From Alistipes sp. (GTDB lineage: Bacteria; Bacteroidota; Bacteroidia; Bacteroidales; Rikenellaceae), in contig JAFTVX010000021.1 of assembly GCA_017465575.1 (NCBI GenBank), positions 124,001 to 188,000 of the forward strand: 64,000 nucleotides of DNA, read 5' to 3'. Of this stretch, positions 16,522 through 23,703 are shown in pieces. A program made the position numbers and the translations under genes. How positions within the stretch are numbered: position 1 is the stretch's first letter; every line of letters begins with the position of its first letter. The notes under the pieces were generated by a model that was not told the DNA's origin, did not search any database, and worked only from the letters and a program-made list of their open reading frames with translations.

Positions 16522-18312
16522 ATGTTCAAAGGACATCCTAAAGGTCTTTACGCCTTGGCTCTTGCCAACACTGGTGAGCGCTTTGGTTACTACACGATGT
16601 TGGCAGTATTTGCGCTGTTCCTTCGTGAGAACTTCGGTCTTGAGGCGGGTGTAGCAGGTGCTATCTACTCTACCTTCCTCGGCCTCGTTTACTTTATGCC
16701 CCTCGTAGGTGGTATGATGGCCGATAAGTTCGGCTTTGGTAAGATGGTAACACTCGGTATCTCGGTGATGTTTGGTGGTTACCTCCTCCTCTCAGTGCCC
16801 CTCGGTGGCGAGACTATCGCTATGATTGCGATGATGGCAGCGTTGGTGCTTATCTCATTGGGTACCGGTTTGTTCAAGGGTAACTTGCAGGTTATGGTTG
16901 GTAACCTCTACGACGACCCCAAGTATGCCGATAAGCGTGACTCTGGCTTCTCGCTCTTCTATATGGCTATCAATGTAGGTTCGTTGTTTGCTCCTACCAC
17001 CGCCGTAGGCATCAAGCACTGGGCAGAGACATCGCTCGGTTACAGCTCTAACGATGCTTACCACTTCTCATTCATGGTGGCTTGCGCAGCGTTGATTCTC
17101 TCAATCGCTATCTACTACACCTTCCGCTTCACCTTCCGTCATGTCGAGGGTGGCAAGAAGAAGGGTGAGGAGGCAGTTGTTGTTGACAACCTCACTCCCG
17201 AGCAGACCAAGCAGCGCATCGTGGCTTTGTGCCTCGTATTTGCCGTGGTTATCTTCTTCTGGATGGCATTCCACCAGAACGGCTTGACACTCACCTACTT
17301 CGCTGATGAGTTCACCAACACCACAGCTGTTGGCTTCGACACTATGTTGTTCAATGTTTGGAACTTGGCGCTTATCATCATCGCCGTTTACGCTACCTTT
17401 TCTATCTTCCAGAGCGAGAGTGCAAAGGCGAAGATTTTCTCGGGCGTTCTTGCTTCGGCAATCCTTGCATTCCTCGTTTACCGCGCTATGGGCATCGAGG
17501 CTACCGCTGAGATTAGCGTTGCAGCACCCATCTTCCAGCAGTTCAACCCCTTCTATGTTGTTGCTTTGACCCCCGTGTCGATGGCTATCTTTGGCGCCTT
17601 GGCACGCAAGGGCAAGGAGCCTTCAGCACCCCGTAAGATTGCTTACGGTATGTTGGTTGCAGCTATCGGCTTTATGATTATGGCCGTAGGCTCTAACGGC
17701 TTGAACACCCCCAACGAGCAGCAGCGCGCTATCGCCGTAGATAAGGCCGAGGCATTCGCTAAGGAGTACTACACCATCGCAGCTACTGCTGAGGAGTTCG
17801 AGACTTTGAAGGCTGACGCCGAGGTTGCAGCAACCATCAAGCCCGCTACCGACTTTATGGGTAAGCTCAACAAGAACACTCGCCCCGTATTCTTCGATGT
17901 TTACAACGCAAGCGTTACCGTTCTTAAGGCTGAGGGCGCTGCGGAGGATAACACCGCAGTAGCTGAGGCAGAGGCTTCGTTGGCAGCTATCAAGGCTGAC
18001 ACCAAGCCCGAGACCCGCACATCGCCCTACTGGTTGATCTTCACCTACTTGATTCTTACCTTCGCAGAGCTCTTGCTCTCGCCCATGGGTATCTCGTTCG
18101 TATCGAAGGTCGCGCCTCCCAAGCTCAAGGGTCTTATGATGGGTGGCTGGTTTGTGGCTACCGCTATCGGTAACATGCTTGTATCGGTAGGTGGTTTCCT
18201 CTGGGCAGGTCTCCCCTTGTGGTCGGTATGGACAGTATTTATCGTACTCTGTATGATTTCAGCGCTCTTTATGTTCATTATGATGAAGCGCTTGGAGGCA
18301 GTTACAAAGTAG
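16522..18312 (+). CDS. POT-family (peptide) MFS transporter, paralog 2
   Basis: A 596-residue paralog of the preceding transporter, sharing MFKGHPKGL, the NTGERFGYY variant motif and GTGLFKGNLQVMVGNLYDD. It differs by an extra pair of hydrophobic segments after AFHQNGLTLTYFADEF and by a hydrophilic insert of about 110 residues (Ala/Glu/Lys-rich, from about LNTPNEQQRA to KADTKPETRT) between late transmembrane helices. The insert should lie outside the membrane and may bind ligand or partner. The gene has its own promoter and a strong terminator and is enclosed by 175-bp inverted repeats plus two outward-placed family A elements. Confidence 0.88.
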   Translation: MFKGHPKGLYALALANTGERFGYYTMLAVFALFLRENFGLEAGVAGAIYSTFLGLVYFMPLVGGMMADKFGFGKMVTLGISVMFGGYLLLSVPLGGETIAMIAMMAALVLISLGTGLFKGNLQVMVGNLYDDPKYADKRDSGFSLFYMAINVGSLFAPTTAVGIKHWAETSLGYSSNDAYHFSFMVACAALILSIAIYYTFRFTFRHVEGGKKKGEEAVVVDNLTPEQTKQRIVALCLVFAVVIFFWMAFHQNGLTLTYFADEFTNTTAVGFDTMLFNVWNLALIIIAVYATFSIFQSESAKAKIFSGVLASAILAFLVYRAMGIEATAEISVAAPIFQQFNPFYVVALTPVSMAIFGALARKGKEPSAPRKIAYGMLVAAIGFMIMAVGSNGLNTPNEQQRAIAVDKAEAFAKEYYTIAATAEEFETLKADAEVAATIKPATDFMGKLNKNTRPVFFDVYNASVTVLKAEGAAEDNTAVAEAEASLAAIKADTKPETRTSPYWLIFTYLILTFAELLLSPMGISFVSKVAPPKLKGLMMGGWFVATAIGNMLVSVGGFLWAGLPLWSVWTVFIVLCMISALFMFIMMKRLEAVTK

Positions 18313-18326
18313 TAACGACCGCTCGC

Positions 18327-18372
18327 AAAAACAACAGCACCCGCCACATTGCGTGGCGGGTGCTGTTGTTTT
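18327..18372 (+). terminator. Strong terminator after POT paralog 2
   Basis: AAAACAACAGCACCCGCCAC pairs perfectly with GTGGCGGGTGCTGTTGTTTT around a 5-nt loop, a 20-bp stem with A- and T-rich flanks that could work in both directions. Confidence 0.9.
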
Positions 18373-18385
18373 AAGGGGGGGGGTA

Positions 18386-18560
18386 TAGCAGGCGTTCCGC
18401 CTGCGGGCTAACGCCCAAGGGGCAAAAGGGTTCTAAGGGGTATAAGAGGCCAACGGCCGAGCGCTAATAAAGCGCTTCCGAGAGGCGCAACCCCTTGTAC
18501 CACTTGTCCCCCTCAGACACCTCAGCGTTAGCTGGCGCTCCATCGGAGCGTAACCAACTT
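18386..18560 (-). repeat. Right arm of the long inverted repeat
   Basis: Reverse complement of 16235-16409. With the left arm it brackets 1.98 kb containing only POT paralog 2, its promoter and its terminator, so recombination between the arms would flip that cassette. Confidence 0.85.
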
Positions 18561-18581
18561 CCTTCCAGTCAGCACACCCCC

Positions 18582-18708
18582 AATTTCTTGTCAGAGTGGT
18601 GCTAATGTGGCGCTGACACGAAAAATGGCGGATGGGACATACTAAGCGTATTTCCCATTCGCCATTTTGACTGAAGCGTCGCAGTAGCGCCGCTATCACA
18701 AGAAATTA
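18582..18708 (-). repeat. Family A palindromic element, copy 6
   Basis: Read on the minus strand it begins on the TAA stop of gcvH (TAATTTCTTGTGA). The conserved core ATGGGAAATAC, GCTTA loop, GTATGTCCCAT is intact. Its flanking stem is AAAATGGCG/CGCCATTTT, unlike the other copies yet fully paired, with the same A-C mismatch. Confidence 0.88.
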
Positions 18709-19086
18709 AGCGATAAGTGCCTCGTAAGCTGCTGCATCCAACAAACCGTCAACCTCAGCAGGGTTAGACATCTTAATCTTTACCAACCAACCCTCACCAT
18801 AGGGATCCTTGTTAACGAGTGATGAGTCAGCCTCTACTGCCTCGTTGAACTCGATAACCTCGCCGCTTACGGGAGTGAAAGCGTCAGATACGGTCTTAAC
18901 AGCCTCGATAGAGCCGAATACCTCGTTAGCCTCGATAGTCTCACCTACGGTGGGAACATCAACGAAAACGATATCGCCAAGCTCTGACTGAGCATAGTCG
19001 GTAATGCCGATAACGGCAACATCACCCTCTACACGAACCCACTCGTGGTCGTTAGAGTACTTCAAATTAGCAGGTACATTAGCCAT
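18706..19086 (-). CDS. gcvH: Glycine cleavage system H protein
   Basis: 126 residues, the usual size. It is the lipoyl carrier of the glycine cleavage system, shuttling the methylamine group between P and T proteins in the cytoplasm. The lipoylation site is Lys64 in [14 protein letters not shown], and the N-terminus [15 protein letters not shown] is typical. It stands alone here, with no gcvP or gcvT nearby. A TAAATTTG-like box on the minus strand at 19119-19126 could be its -7 element. Its stop codon is shared with family A copy 6. Confidence 0.95.
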   Translation of the reverse strand: MANVPANLKYSNDHEWVRVEGDVAVIGITDYAQSELGDIVFVDVPTVGETIEANEVFGSIEAVKTVSDAFTPVSGEVIEFNEAVEADSSLVNKDPYGEGWLVKIKMSNPAEVDGLLDAAAYEALIA

Positions 19087-19222
19087 AATTCAAGTAGTAT
19101 TAGTTGTTATAGTTGTTGCAAATTTACACTTTCGCAACTACAAATATACATTTAATTTTTTGGTTTCAAAAATTTTGGTCGAGAAATTTGTTTTATTCTT
19201 GATTTTATGGTGCTTTTAGTTG

Positions 19223-19275
19223 TGGGTTAAAATGAGTTACGATGAGTTAAAATGTTTTTTCAGCGGAATATTTCT
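19223..19275 (+). repeat. Repeat G, copy 1
   Basis: GGGTTAAAAT GAGTTACGAT GAGTTAAAAT: 10-bp near-identical units followed by GTTTTTTCAGCGGAA. The same block recurs at 22971, 43849 and, inverted, near 55771. Confidence 0.75.
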
Positions 19276-19348
19276 AAAAACTAAGAACTCTTGCACCGTA
19301 TGCCTTGCGTTAAATAACCTCTTTGGTCAAAGATGTTGTTTTGCTATA

Positions 19349-19909
19349 CTATTTGTCCTGCTCCTCAATTATGGCATCCCACTTTTCTTGGATGTCGAAA
19401 TCAGTCGTGCAGATGTAAAAAGATGTTCTATAGCTACTGGGGAAAGGTAATTCTCCCATAAAAAATATTGTATTCTCCTTGTAATCAATCAGTCGAGCCT
19501 CCTGTATGCGATTTTCGATATGGTTTTCACTTATAAGATATAACCCACCTTCTCGCTTTTCGAATGTATATTTGTGTTTATCGCAACGCAATTTAAGAGC
19601 GGGGTAAGAACCATAGCAAGGTTCATACCAATAACTATAACATGTGATATCTTTGAAAACGATGCCAACCCATAGTGGCGACTCGTCCTCCTCCCATGTG
19701 CTATCAGTTCCCCAAAAGAGGCGCTCTATTACAAGGGCTTTGGAGGTAAGTTTTTCAATCGCAGCATCAAAATCTATATTCGTCGATGCGTTGGCAATAA
19801 TCGATTCGACATATTGCGTTGTTTCGTTGCCCTTAGGCTTATTTACAGACTCCTCATTGCTACATGAGCATAAAGCAAATGCAAGCAGGATTATAAATAT
19901 GTTCTTCAT
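19349..19909 (-). CDS. Small lipoprotein downstream of the C10 protease
   Basis: 186 residues with a lipoprotein signal (FALCSCSNEE), so anchored in the envelope. No family is recognised. The mature part is Trp- and Tyr-rich, with YSYWYEPCYGSYP in the middle and a C-terminal ICTTDFDIQEKWDAI. It starts 11 bp after the C10 protease gene and is certainly co-transcribed with it. In Streptococcus pyogenes and Bacteroides fragilis, genes adjacent to C10 proteases encode their inhibitors, so an inhibitor or immunity role is plausible here but is inference only. Confidence 0.7.
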   Translation of the reverse strand: MKNIFIILLAFALCSCSNEESVNKPKGNETTQYVESIIANASTNIDFDAAIEKLTSKALVIERLFWGTDSTWEEDESPLWVGIVFKDITCYSYWYEPCYGSYPALKLRCDKHKYTFEKREGGLYLISENHIENRIQEARLIDYKENTIFFMGELPFPSSYRTSFYICTTDFDIQEKWDAIIEEQDK

Positions 19910-19920
19910 ATTGGTTATGT

Positions 19921-21273
19921 TTAGTTTGTTTTGATGTTATATAGAATTGTTAACCAATTACACCAATTATAGACAGATTGATTTGATTCTGTTTTATCAT
20001 CATAACTATCGGCATTTCCTGGCGCTAGTACTCCATAGTCAAACCATCCATCACAATTGCCGTTCCAACCCCAATTAAAGTGAAGGAGATCAATGTCCTT
20101 TATATCGGAACTTTCATAAATAAATTCGGGCTCTGGATTATTATAGATATTAGGATTATAATTAGGGTTAGATATATAAAAGTCTATTCTATATTTTAAC
20201 AAATTATACCCATCAATAACCCAAGCGTGTCCCGGACCATCAGGATGTATTCCTCCGATAAAAATTGGACGATTATTGTCTAGCTCATTAATGATTGTAT
20301 CTTTAATGTAATTCATTCCCGTATTCATTACACTCTTTACATCACGGTAGCCCAACGAAATTAGAGCATCTACAACTCCATTTGGTTTTGTTCCACTTGC
20401 TCGTTCATTGTCGTCTGTGTTAGGATCATCATCATCGTATGTAGTTTCAGCCCTTTCGCCGACCTCTCTCATTAATATTGCTATATGGTTATAATTTCAG
20501 CCACAGCTACATGTGGACAAAGAGTCAATATCACTCTCTGTATGCTTTAGCATATCATTCCAATTTAATGGACAAATCACAAATTGGCCTTTATGAGTTA
20601 ATGGTAGCAAGTTTGGATATTTGTGATAAGCCATAATTTGTGCTGTAGCAGTAATGGCGCAACCTGATAGACCATTGGGACAATCCTTTCCATAAATTCC
20701 ACTCTGCCCCCATTTAGTAGTCAGTAATGGTGCTATCGAAGAGCGGTTATAATAGATGGTGTCAAAATAGCAGCCGGGAGTTGGTACTAATGGGATTTCT
20801 GGATTACTTGGAAGTGTGATCTTTGCATTTGTGCTCACCGCACTCTCCATATATAAATCAAAAGGCTGTACACCCGTAGGTTCACCATAGGTATAATTGC
20901 CTTTCTCCGTAACAGCAATAATTGGTCGCTGAGAACGGTTAGCTGCTATAATGGTAAAGCCCTCGTTATTCTCGTTATTGAAGACATACATAATCGGTTC
21001 TTCCGATGTCGTGCTGCCGCGCGTAACTGGGTGCATCACGGTTTGCCCCTCACTGCGTTTAATGACTCGGCGTTTTGTTGAGCGAGTATCATTGTTTTCT
21101 AGTGCATCAAGAGCCTCTTCGGCAATTTTTAGGGCTTCATCATAGCTTCGTGTTAGAGTGGTGGAGAGTTCTGTGTACTCATTCTCCTTGGATATTCTGT
21201 AGCAATTAACATCTTTCTGGCACGATATGACAGGCACTGCCACAACGGTCAATAATAGAAATAATTTCTTCAT
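19921..21273 (-). pseudogene. C10 (streptopain-like) cysteine protease split by one in-frame TGA
   Basis: A 450-codon reading frame interrupted once, by TGA at 20497-20499 (codon 259), with no frameshift. Upstream are a lipoprotein signal (VPVISCQKD), a propeptide, and the C10 nucleophile Cys205 in LSGCAITATAQIMAYHKYP. Downstream in the same frame come IAILMREVGE, the catalytic His349 in GHAWVIDGYN, and FNWGWNGNCDGWFDYG near the C-terminus. The context CSCG-TGA-NYNHIAILMREVG suggests a Trp (TGG) lost by one transition. A good promoter and the downstream lipoprotein remain. Translation would give an inactive 258-residue product unless the stop is read through, or a sequencing error is involved. 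Confidence 0.85.
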
Positions 21274-21332
21274 AGGTGTAAGATTTTAAGTTTAAGGAAT
21301 ATATTATAGCTAATTATTGCATTAACCTACTA

Positions 21333-21364
21333 CAAAGATAATACATTAGGGGTTGATTTGCAAA
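21333..21364 (-). promoter_or_regulatory. Promoter of the C10 protease gene
   Basis: On the minus strand TTTG (CAAA at 21361-21364), a 20-bp spacer and TATCTTTG (CAAAGATA at 21333-21340). It is intact despite the nonsense codon in the gene. Confidence 0.75.
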
Positions 21365-21402
21365 TTATTGAGATCGTAATTGGTTGTGGTATATTGCTTG
21401 GT

Positions 21403-21519
21403 ACTCTTGATTTTTTGGCGCTATGCACCTCTATTAAGATAGTGGGCAACACTTTCCATGCGAGCTTGGAGTGTTACCCACTATCTTAATACTACCTGCG
21501 GTAGCAAAAAATCAAGAGT
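21403..21519. repeat. Palindrome D (117 bp)
   Basis: Outer arms ACTCTTGATTTTTTG and CAAAAAATCAAGAGT pair. The inner arms, ATTAAGATAGTGGGCAACACT-like near 21433 and its complement ending at 21490, form a 20-bp stem with one mismatch. A single copy in the window. Confidence 0.8.
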
Positions 21520-21556
21520 GATAATCTGTTGGATATCTTGAATATATAGGATATCA

Positions 21557-21675
21557 TATTTACATCCCACCCCAACCCCCTGCCCTTAAGTTCCTTTTCG
21601 TTGCTTCGGTTCGGCAATGTATGCAAGCATTCATTGCTCTCACCTTAATCGCAACGCTGACAAGGGAGGGGCTTG
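21557..21675 (+). repeat. Repeat C, copy 2
   Basis: Near-identical to 8077-8195 in the same orientation, differing at only a few positions (for example CCAACCCCC for CCAAACCCC and GACAAGGG for GTGAAGGG). Confidence 0.85.
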
Positions 21676-21744
21676 TGGCAGGTGTTCCACCTGCGGGCTA
21701 ACGCCCCGATGAAGGGTTATGAGTAGTCTAAGTGGAACTGAAAA

Positions 21745-21835
21745 ACACAATTACCCAGAGCGAGTGCAACGAGCGGAATTACCCAGAGCAAAAGGAGGTT
21801 TTACCCACAGCGTAGCTGGTGCCTGTCTCAAGCGC
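21745..21835 (+). repeat. TACCCAGAGC repeat, copy 1
   Basis: Three degenerate units of ATTACCCAGAGCGAGTGCAA type. A related tract lies at 55915-56010, where units alternate with GCCGAAGGCGG. Confidence 0.65.
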
Positions 21836-21949
21836 AACTCTAACCACTAACAACTAAAAACTCTCTTTCTCTTGCTCCCGCACGAGACCGACCAAAAACC
21901 ACTTTTTAGTCGGCATCACATGCTAAAACACGAGCTCAACCCCTATTAC

Positions 21950-22785
21950 ATGGGTATCATTTTAGTTCCCCGCATAACAAGTGTTCCACTTTGTTAGGGT
22001 GTCATTTTTAACACCCACAGCGAGTTAGTTTACTTGTGATATAGGTGCGATTTTTAACACCCACGCTATTTATGTGCGACCTGATAAGGTACTAATTTTA
22101 ATACCTCGTGGGTATCATTTTAGTTACCCGCAAAGCAAGAGTGCTATTTTGTGTGGAGTGTCATTTTTAACACCCACGACGAGGCCAATTTACCTGTGAT
22201 ATGGGTACTATTTTTAACACCCATGACGAAGTCAATTTACCTGTGATGTAGGTGTCATTTTTAACACCCACGCTGTATACGGGCGACTAGATAAGGTACT
22301 ATTTTTAACACCTTGCGGGTACCATTTTAGATACCCGCATCACACAAACAATTGATGCAATCTTCTACAGCACGGGTATCTTTTTAGGTACCCACGCGAT
22401 GAAAATATAAAGAGATATAAATAAGGTACTTACAAACTGCTCGGGTGTCATTTTTAGTACCCGCATAGCAAGTACGCCACCTTGTTAGGGGTGCGATTTT
22501 TAACACCTTGCGGGTACCATTTTAGATACCCGCATCACACAAACAATTGATGCAATCTACTACAGCACGGGTATCTTTTTAGGTACCCACGCGATGAAAA
22601 TATAAAGAGATATAAATAAGGTACTTACAAACTGCTTGGGTGTCATTTTTAGTACCCGCATAGCAAGTACGCCACCTTGTTAGGGGTGCGATTTTTAACA
22701 CCTTGCGGGTACCATTTTAGATACCCGCATCACACAAACATTAGATGTTATCTACCACCGCACGGGTATCTATTTAGATACCCGC
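21950..22785. repeat. Array of about 19 small hairpins
   Basis: Repeated dyads of the form GGGTRYC-ATTTTTA-RYACCC, for example GGTGTCATTTTTAACACC and CGGGTACCATTTTAGATACCCG. Each is a 5-9 bp stem around an AT-rich 5-7 nt loop. Starts are spaced mostly 22, 42-49, 57 or 69 bp apart. Stem sequences vary (GTGT/ACAC, GTAC/GTAC, GTAT/ATAC) while pairing holds. Units from about 22372 to 22785 are organised as a 195-bp higher-order tandem repeat. No open frame persists through it. Confidence 0.85.
22371..22770 (+). repeat. 195-bp tandem repeat (two units)
   Basis: CACGGGTATC occurs at 22371, 22566 and 22761, exactly 195 bp apart, with almost identical intervening sequence that includes GATGAAAATATAAAGAGAT. 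Each unit contains four hairpins of the surrounding array. Confidence 0.9.
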
Positions 22786-22788
22786 AAA

Positions 22789-22878
22789 GTCATCCTGAGT
22801 GTAACGAAGGATCTCGCAGTTAGCAAGACCAGCGACTGCCGAAGAAACCTTGAGATTTTTCGCTACGCTCAAGATGAC
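22789..22878. repeat. GTCATCCTGAG-type palindromic repeat
   Basis: Starts GTCATCCTGAGTGTAACGAA and ends TTTCGCTACGCTCAAGATGAC, which is its imperfect inverse. Similar GTCATCCTGAG palindromes are known to be dispersed in many bacterial genomes. Confidence 0.75.
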
Positions 22879-22970
22879 ACACTCTTTATGGTCTCTTCCG
22901 TCTCTGTGGTCTCTATGGTCTCTATGGTCTCTCTCTGCTCCCTCTCTGAATCCTCCCTGAACTCTCCCTT

Positions 22971-23010
22971 AATGAGTTAAAATGAGTTACGATGTTTTTT
23001 TCAGCGGAAT
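22971..23010 (+). repeat. Repeat G, copy 2
   Basis: AATGAGTTAAAATGAGTTAC then GATGTTTTTTTCAGCGGAA. See copy at 19223. Confidence 0.75.
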
Positions 23011-23054
23011 TTTCTAACAACTAAAAACTAATAACTAACAACCATTTCTCATTG

Positions 23055-23094
23055 AAAAAAATAGCAGACCACCCCGAAAGGTAGTCTGCTATTT
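23055..23094 (-). terminator. Terminator of the metal-handling operon
   Basis: AAATAGCAGAC-CACC pairs with GGTAGTCTGCTATTT, with an A-run at 23055-23061 that is a U-run on the minus transcript, just after the HMA gene. Confidence 0.85.
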
Positions 23095-23114
23095 AAGGCT
23101 ATAAGCATAGTCTA

Positions 23115-23654
23115 TTAGTGGTTGTGGCTATGACCGTGTGCGTGGCCGTGGTTGTGGTCGTGACCCTTGCCAGCCTTGTGGTCGTGACCCTCGCAGCAAG
23201 CATCGGTGCACTCCTTCTTCTCAGCCTTGTGGTCGTGACCCTCGCAGCAAGCATCGGTGCACTCCTTCTTCTCAGCCTTGTGGTCGTGACCCTCGCAGCA
23301 AGCATCGGTGCACTCCTTCTTCTCGGCCTTGTGGTCGTGGCCGCAGCACTCGCCGTTGCAACCTGCCGTAGCATTAATCTTAATCTTTGCAAAAGCCTTG
23401 ATAAGAGCTTCATCGTTGGTCTTTGCAGGGTCGTAGGTTACGGTAACGGTCTTGGTAGGAACATCTACCTTAACATCCTTAACACCCTTCTCGTAGGGAA
23501 TGGTGTTGGTAACCTTCTTTGCGCAACCCTCGCAGTCGATATCGGTAAGGAACTCGGTGGTTACGGTCTTCTTCTCGCCCTTCTTGGGAGCCTGTGCGTC
23601 AGCTACTGCAACGCTAAAAAGTGCTACAAGGCACACTAAAAAAATCTTCTTCAT
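23115..23654 (-). CDS. Secreted HMA-domain protein with His/Cys-rich repeat tail
   Basis: A signal peptide (MKKIFLVCLVALFSVAVADAQ) is followed by one heavy-metal-associated domain with the metal-binding CxxC in DIDCEGCAKKV. From about residue 98 comes a tail of three 17-residue repeats with CCEGHDHKAEKKECTDA, ending in GHDHNHGHAHGHSHNH. The tail offers many Cys and His ligands and probably binds Cu, Zn or Ni in the periplasm. The tail DNA is a perfect-looking 51-bp tandem repeat, so copy number may vary between strains. It is the last gene after the TonB receptor (49 bp apart) and is likely a periplasmic metal buffer or shuttle for that receptor. Confidence 0.88.
   Translation of the reverse strand: MKKIFLVCLVALFSVAVADAQAPKKGEKKTVTTEFLTDIDCEGCAKKVTNTIPYEKGVKDVKVDVPTKTVTVTYDPAKTNDEALIKAFAKIKINATAGCNGECCGHDHKAEKKECTDACCEGHDHKAEKKECTDACCEGHDHKAEKKECTDACCEGHDHKAGKGHDHNHGHAHGHSHNH
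23171..23343 (-). repeat. 51-bp in-frame tandem repeat
   Basis: CTCGCAGCAAGCATCGGTGC recurs at 23190, 23241 and 23292, a 51-bp period, encoding the HDHK/CCEG metal-binding units. Confidence 0.9.
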
Positions 23655-23703
23655 ATTGTTTACGGTTTTATGAAATTAACGATTCAAATTAAGTTTTATT
23701 GTA

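Larger units (their letters stand above)
21274..23114. other. 1.8-kb gene-free region packed with repeats
   Basis: No credible coding sequence on either strand. From left to right it holds the C10 promoter, palindrome D (21403-21519), repeat C copy 2, a fragment of the POT inverted repeat, a TACCCAGAGC repeat, the hairpin array 21950-22785 with two 195-bp tandem units, a GTCATCCTGAG palindrome, a TCTCTATGG low-complexity tract, repeat G copy 2 and the terminator of the metal locus. Confidence 0.85.

Noticed and set aside
20497..20499. TGA as selenocysteine or as a reassigned Trp codon
   Set aside because: No SECIS-like hairpin is apparent and the context suggests Trp rather than Cys; other genes in the window terminate with TGA, so the code is not reassigned.
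21950..22785. CRISPR array
   Set aside because: Repeats are variable dyads with irregular spacing, the intervening sequence is itself repeated, and there are no cas genes.
23099..23639. Open frames overlapping the HMA gene in other phases and on the plus strand
   Set aside because: Shadows of the His/Cys repeat tail; composition is explained by the 51-bp tandem repeat.
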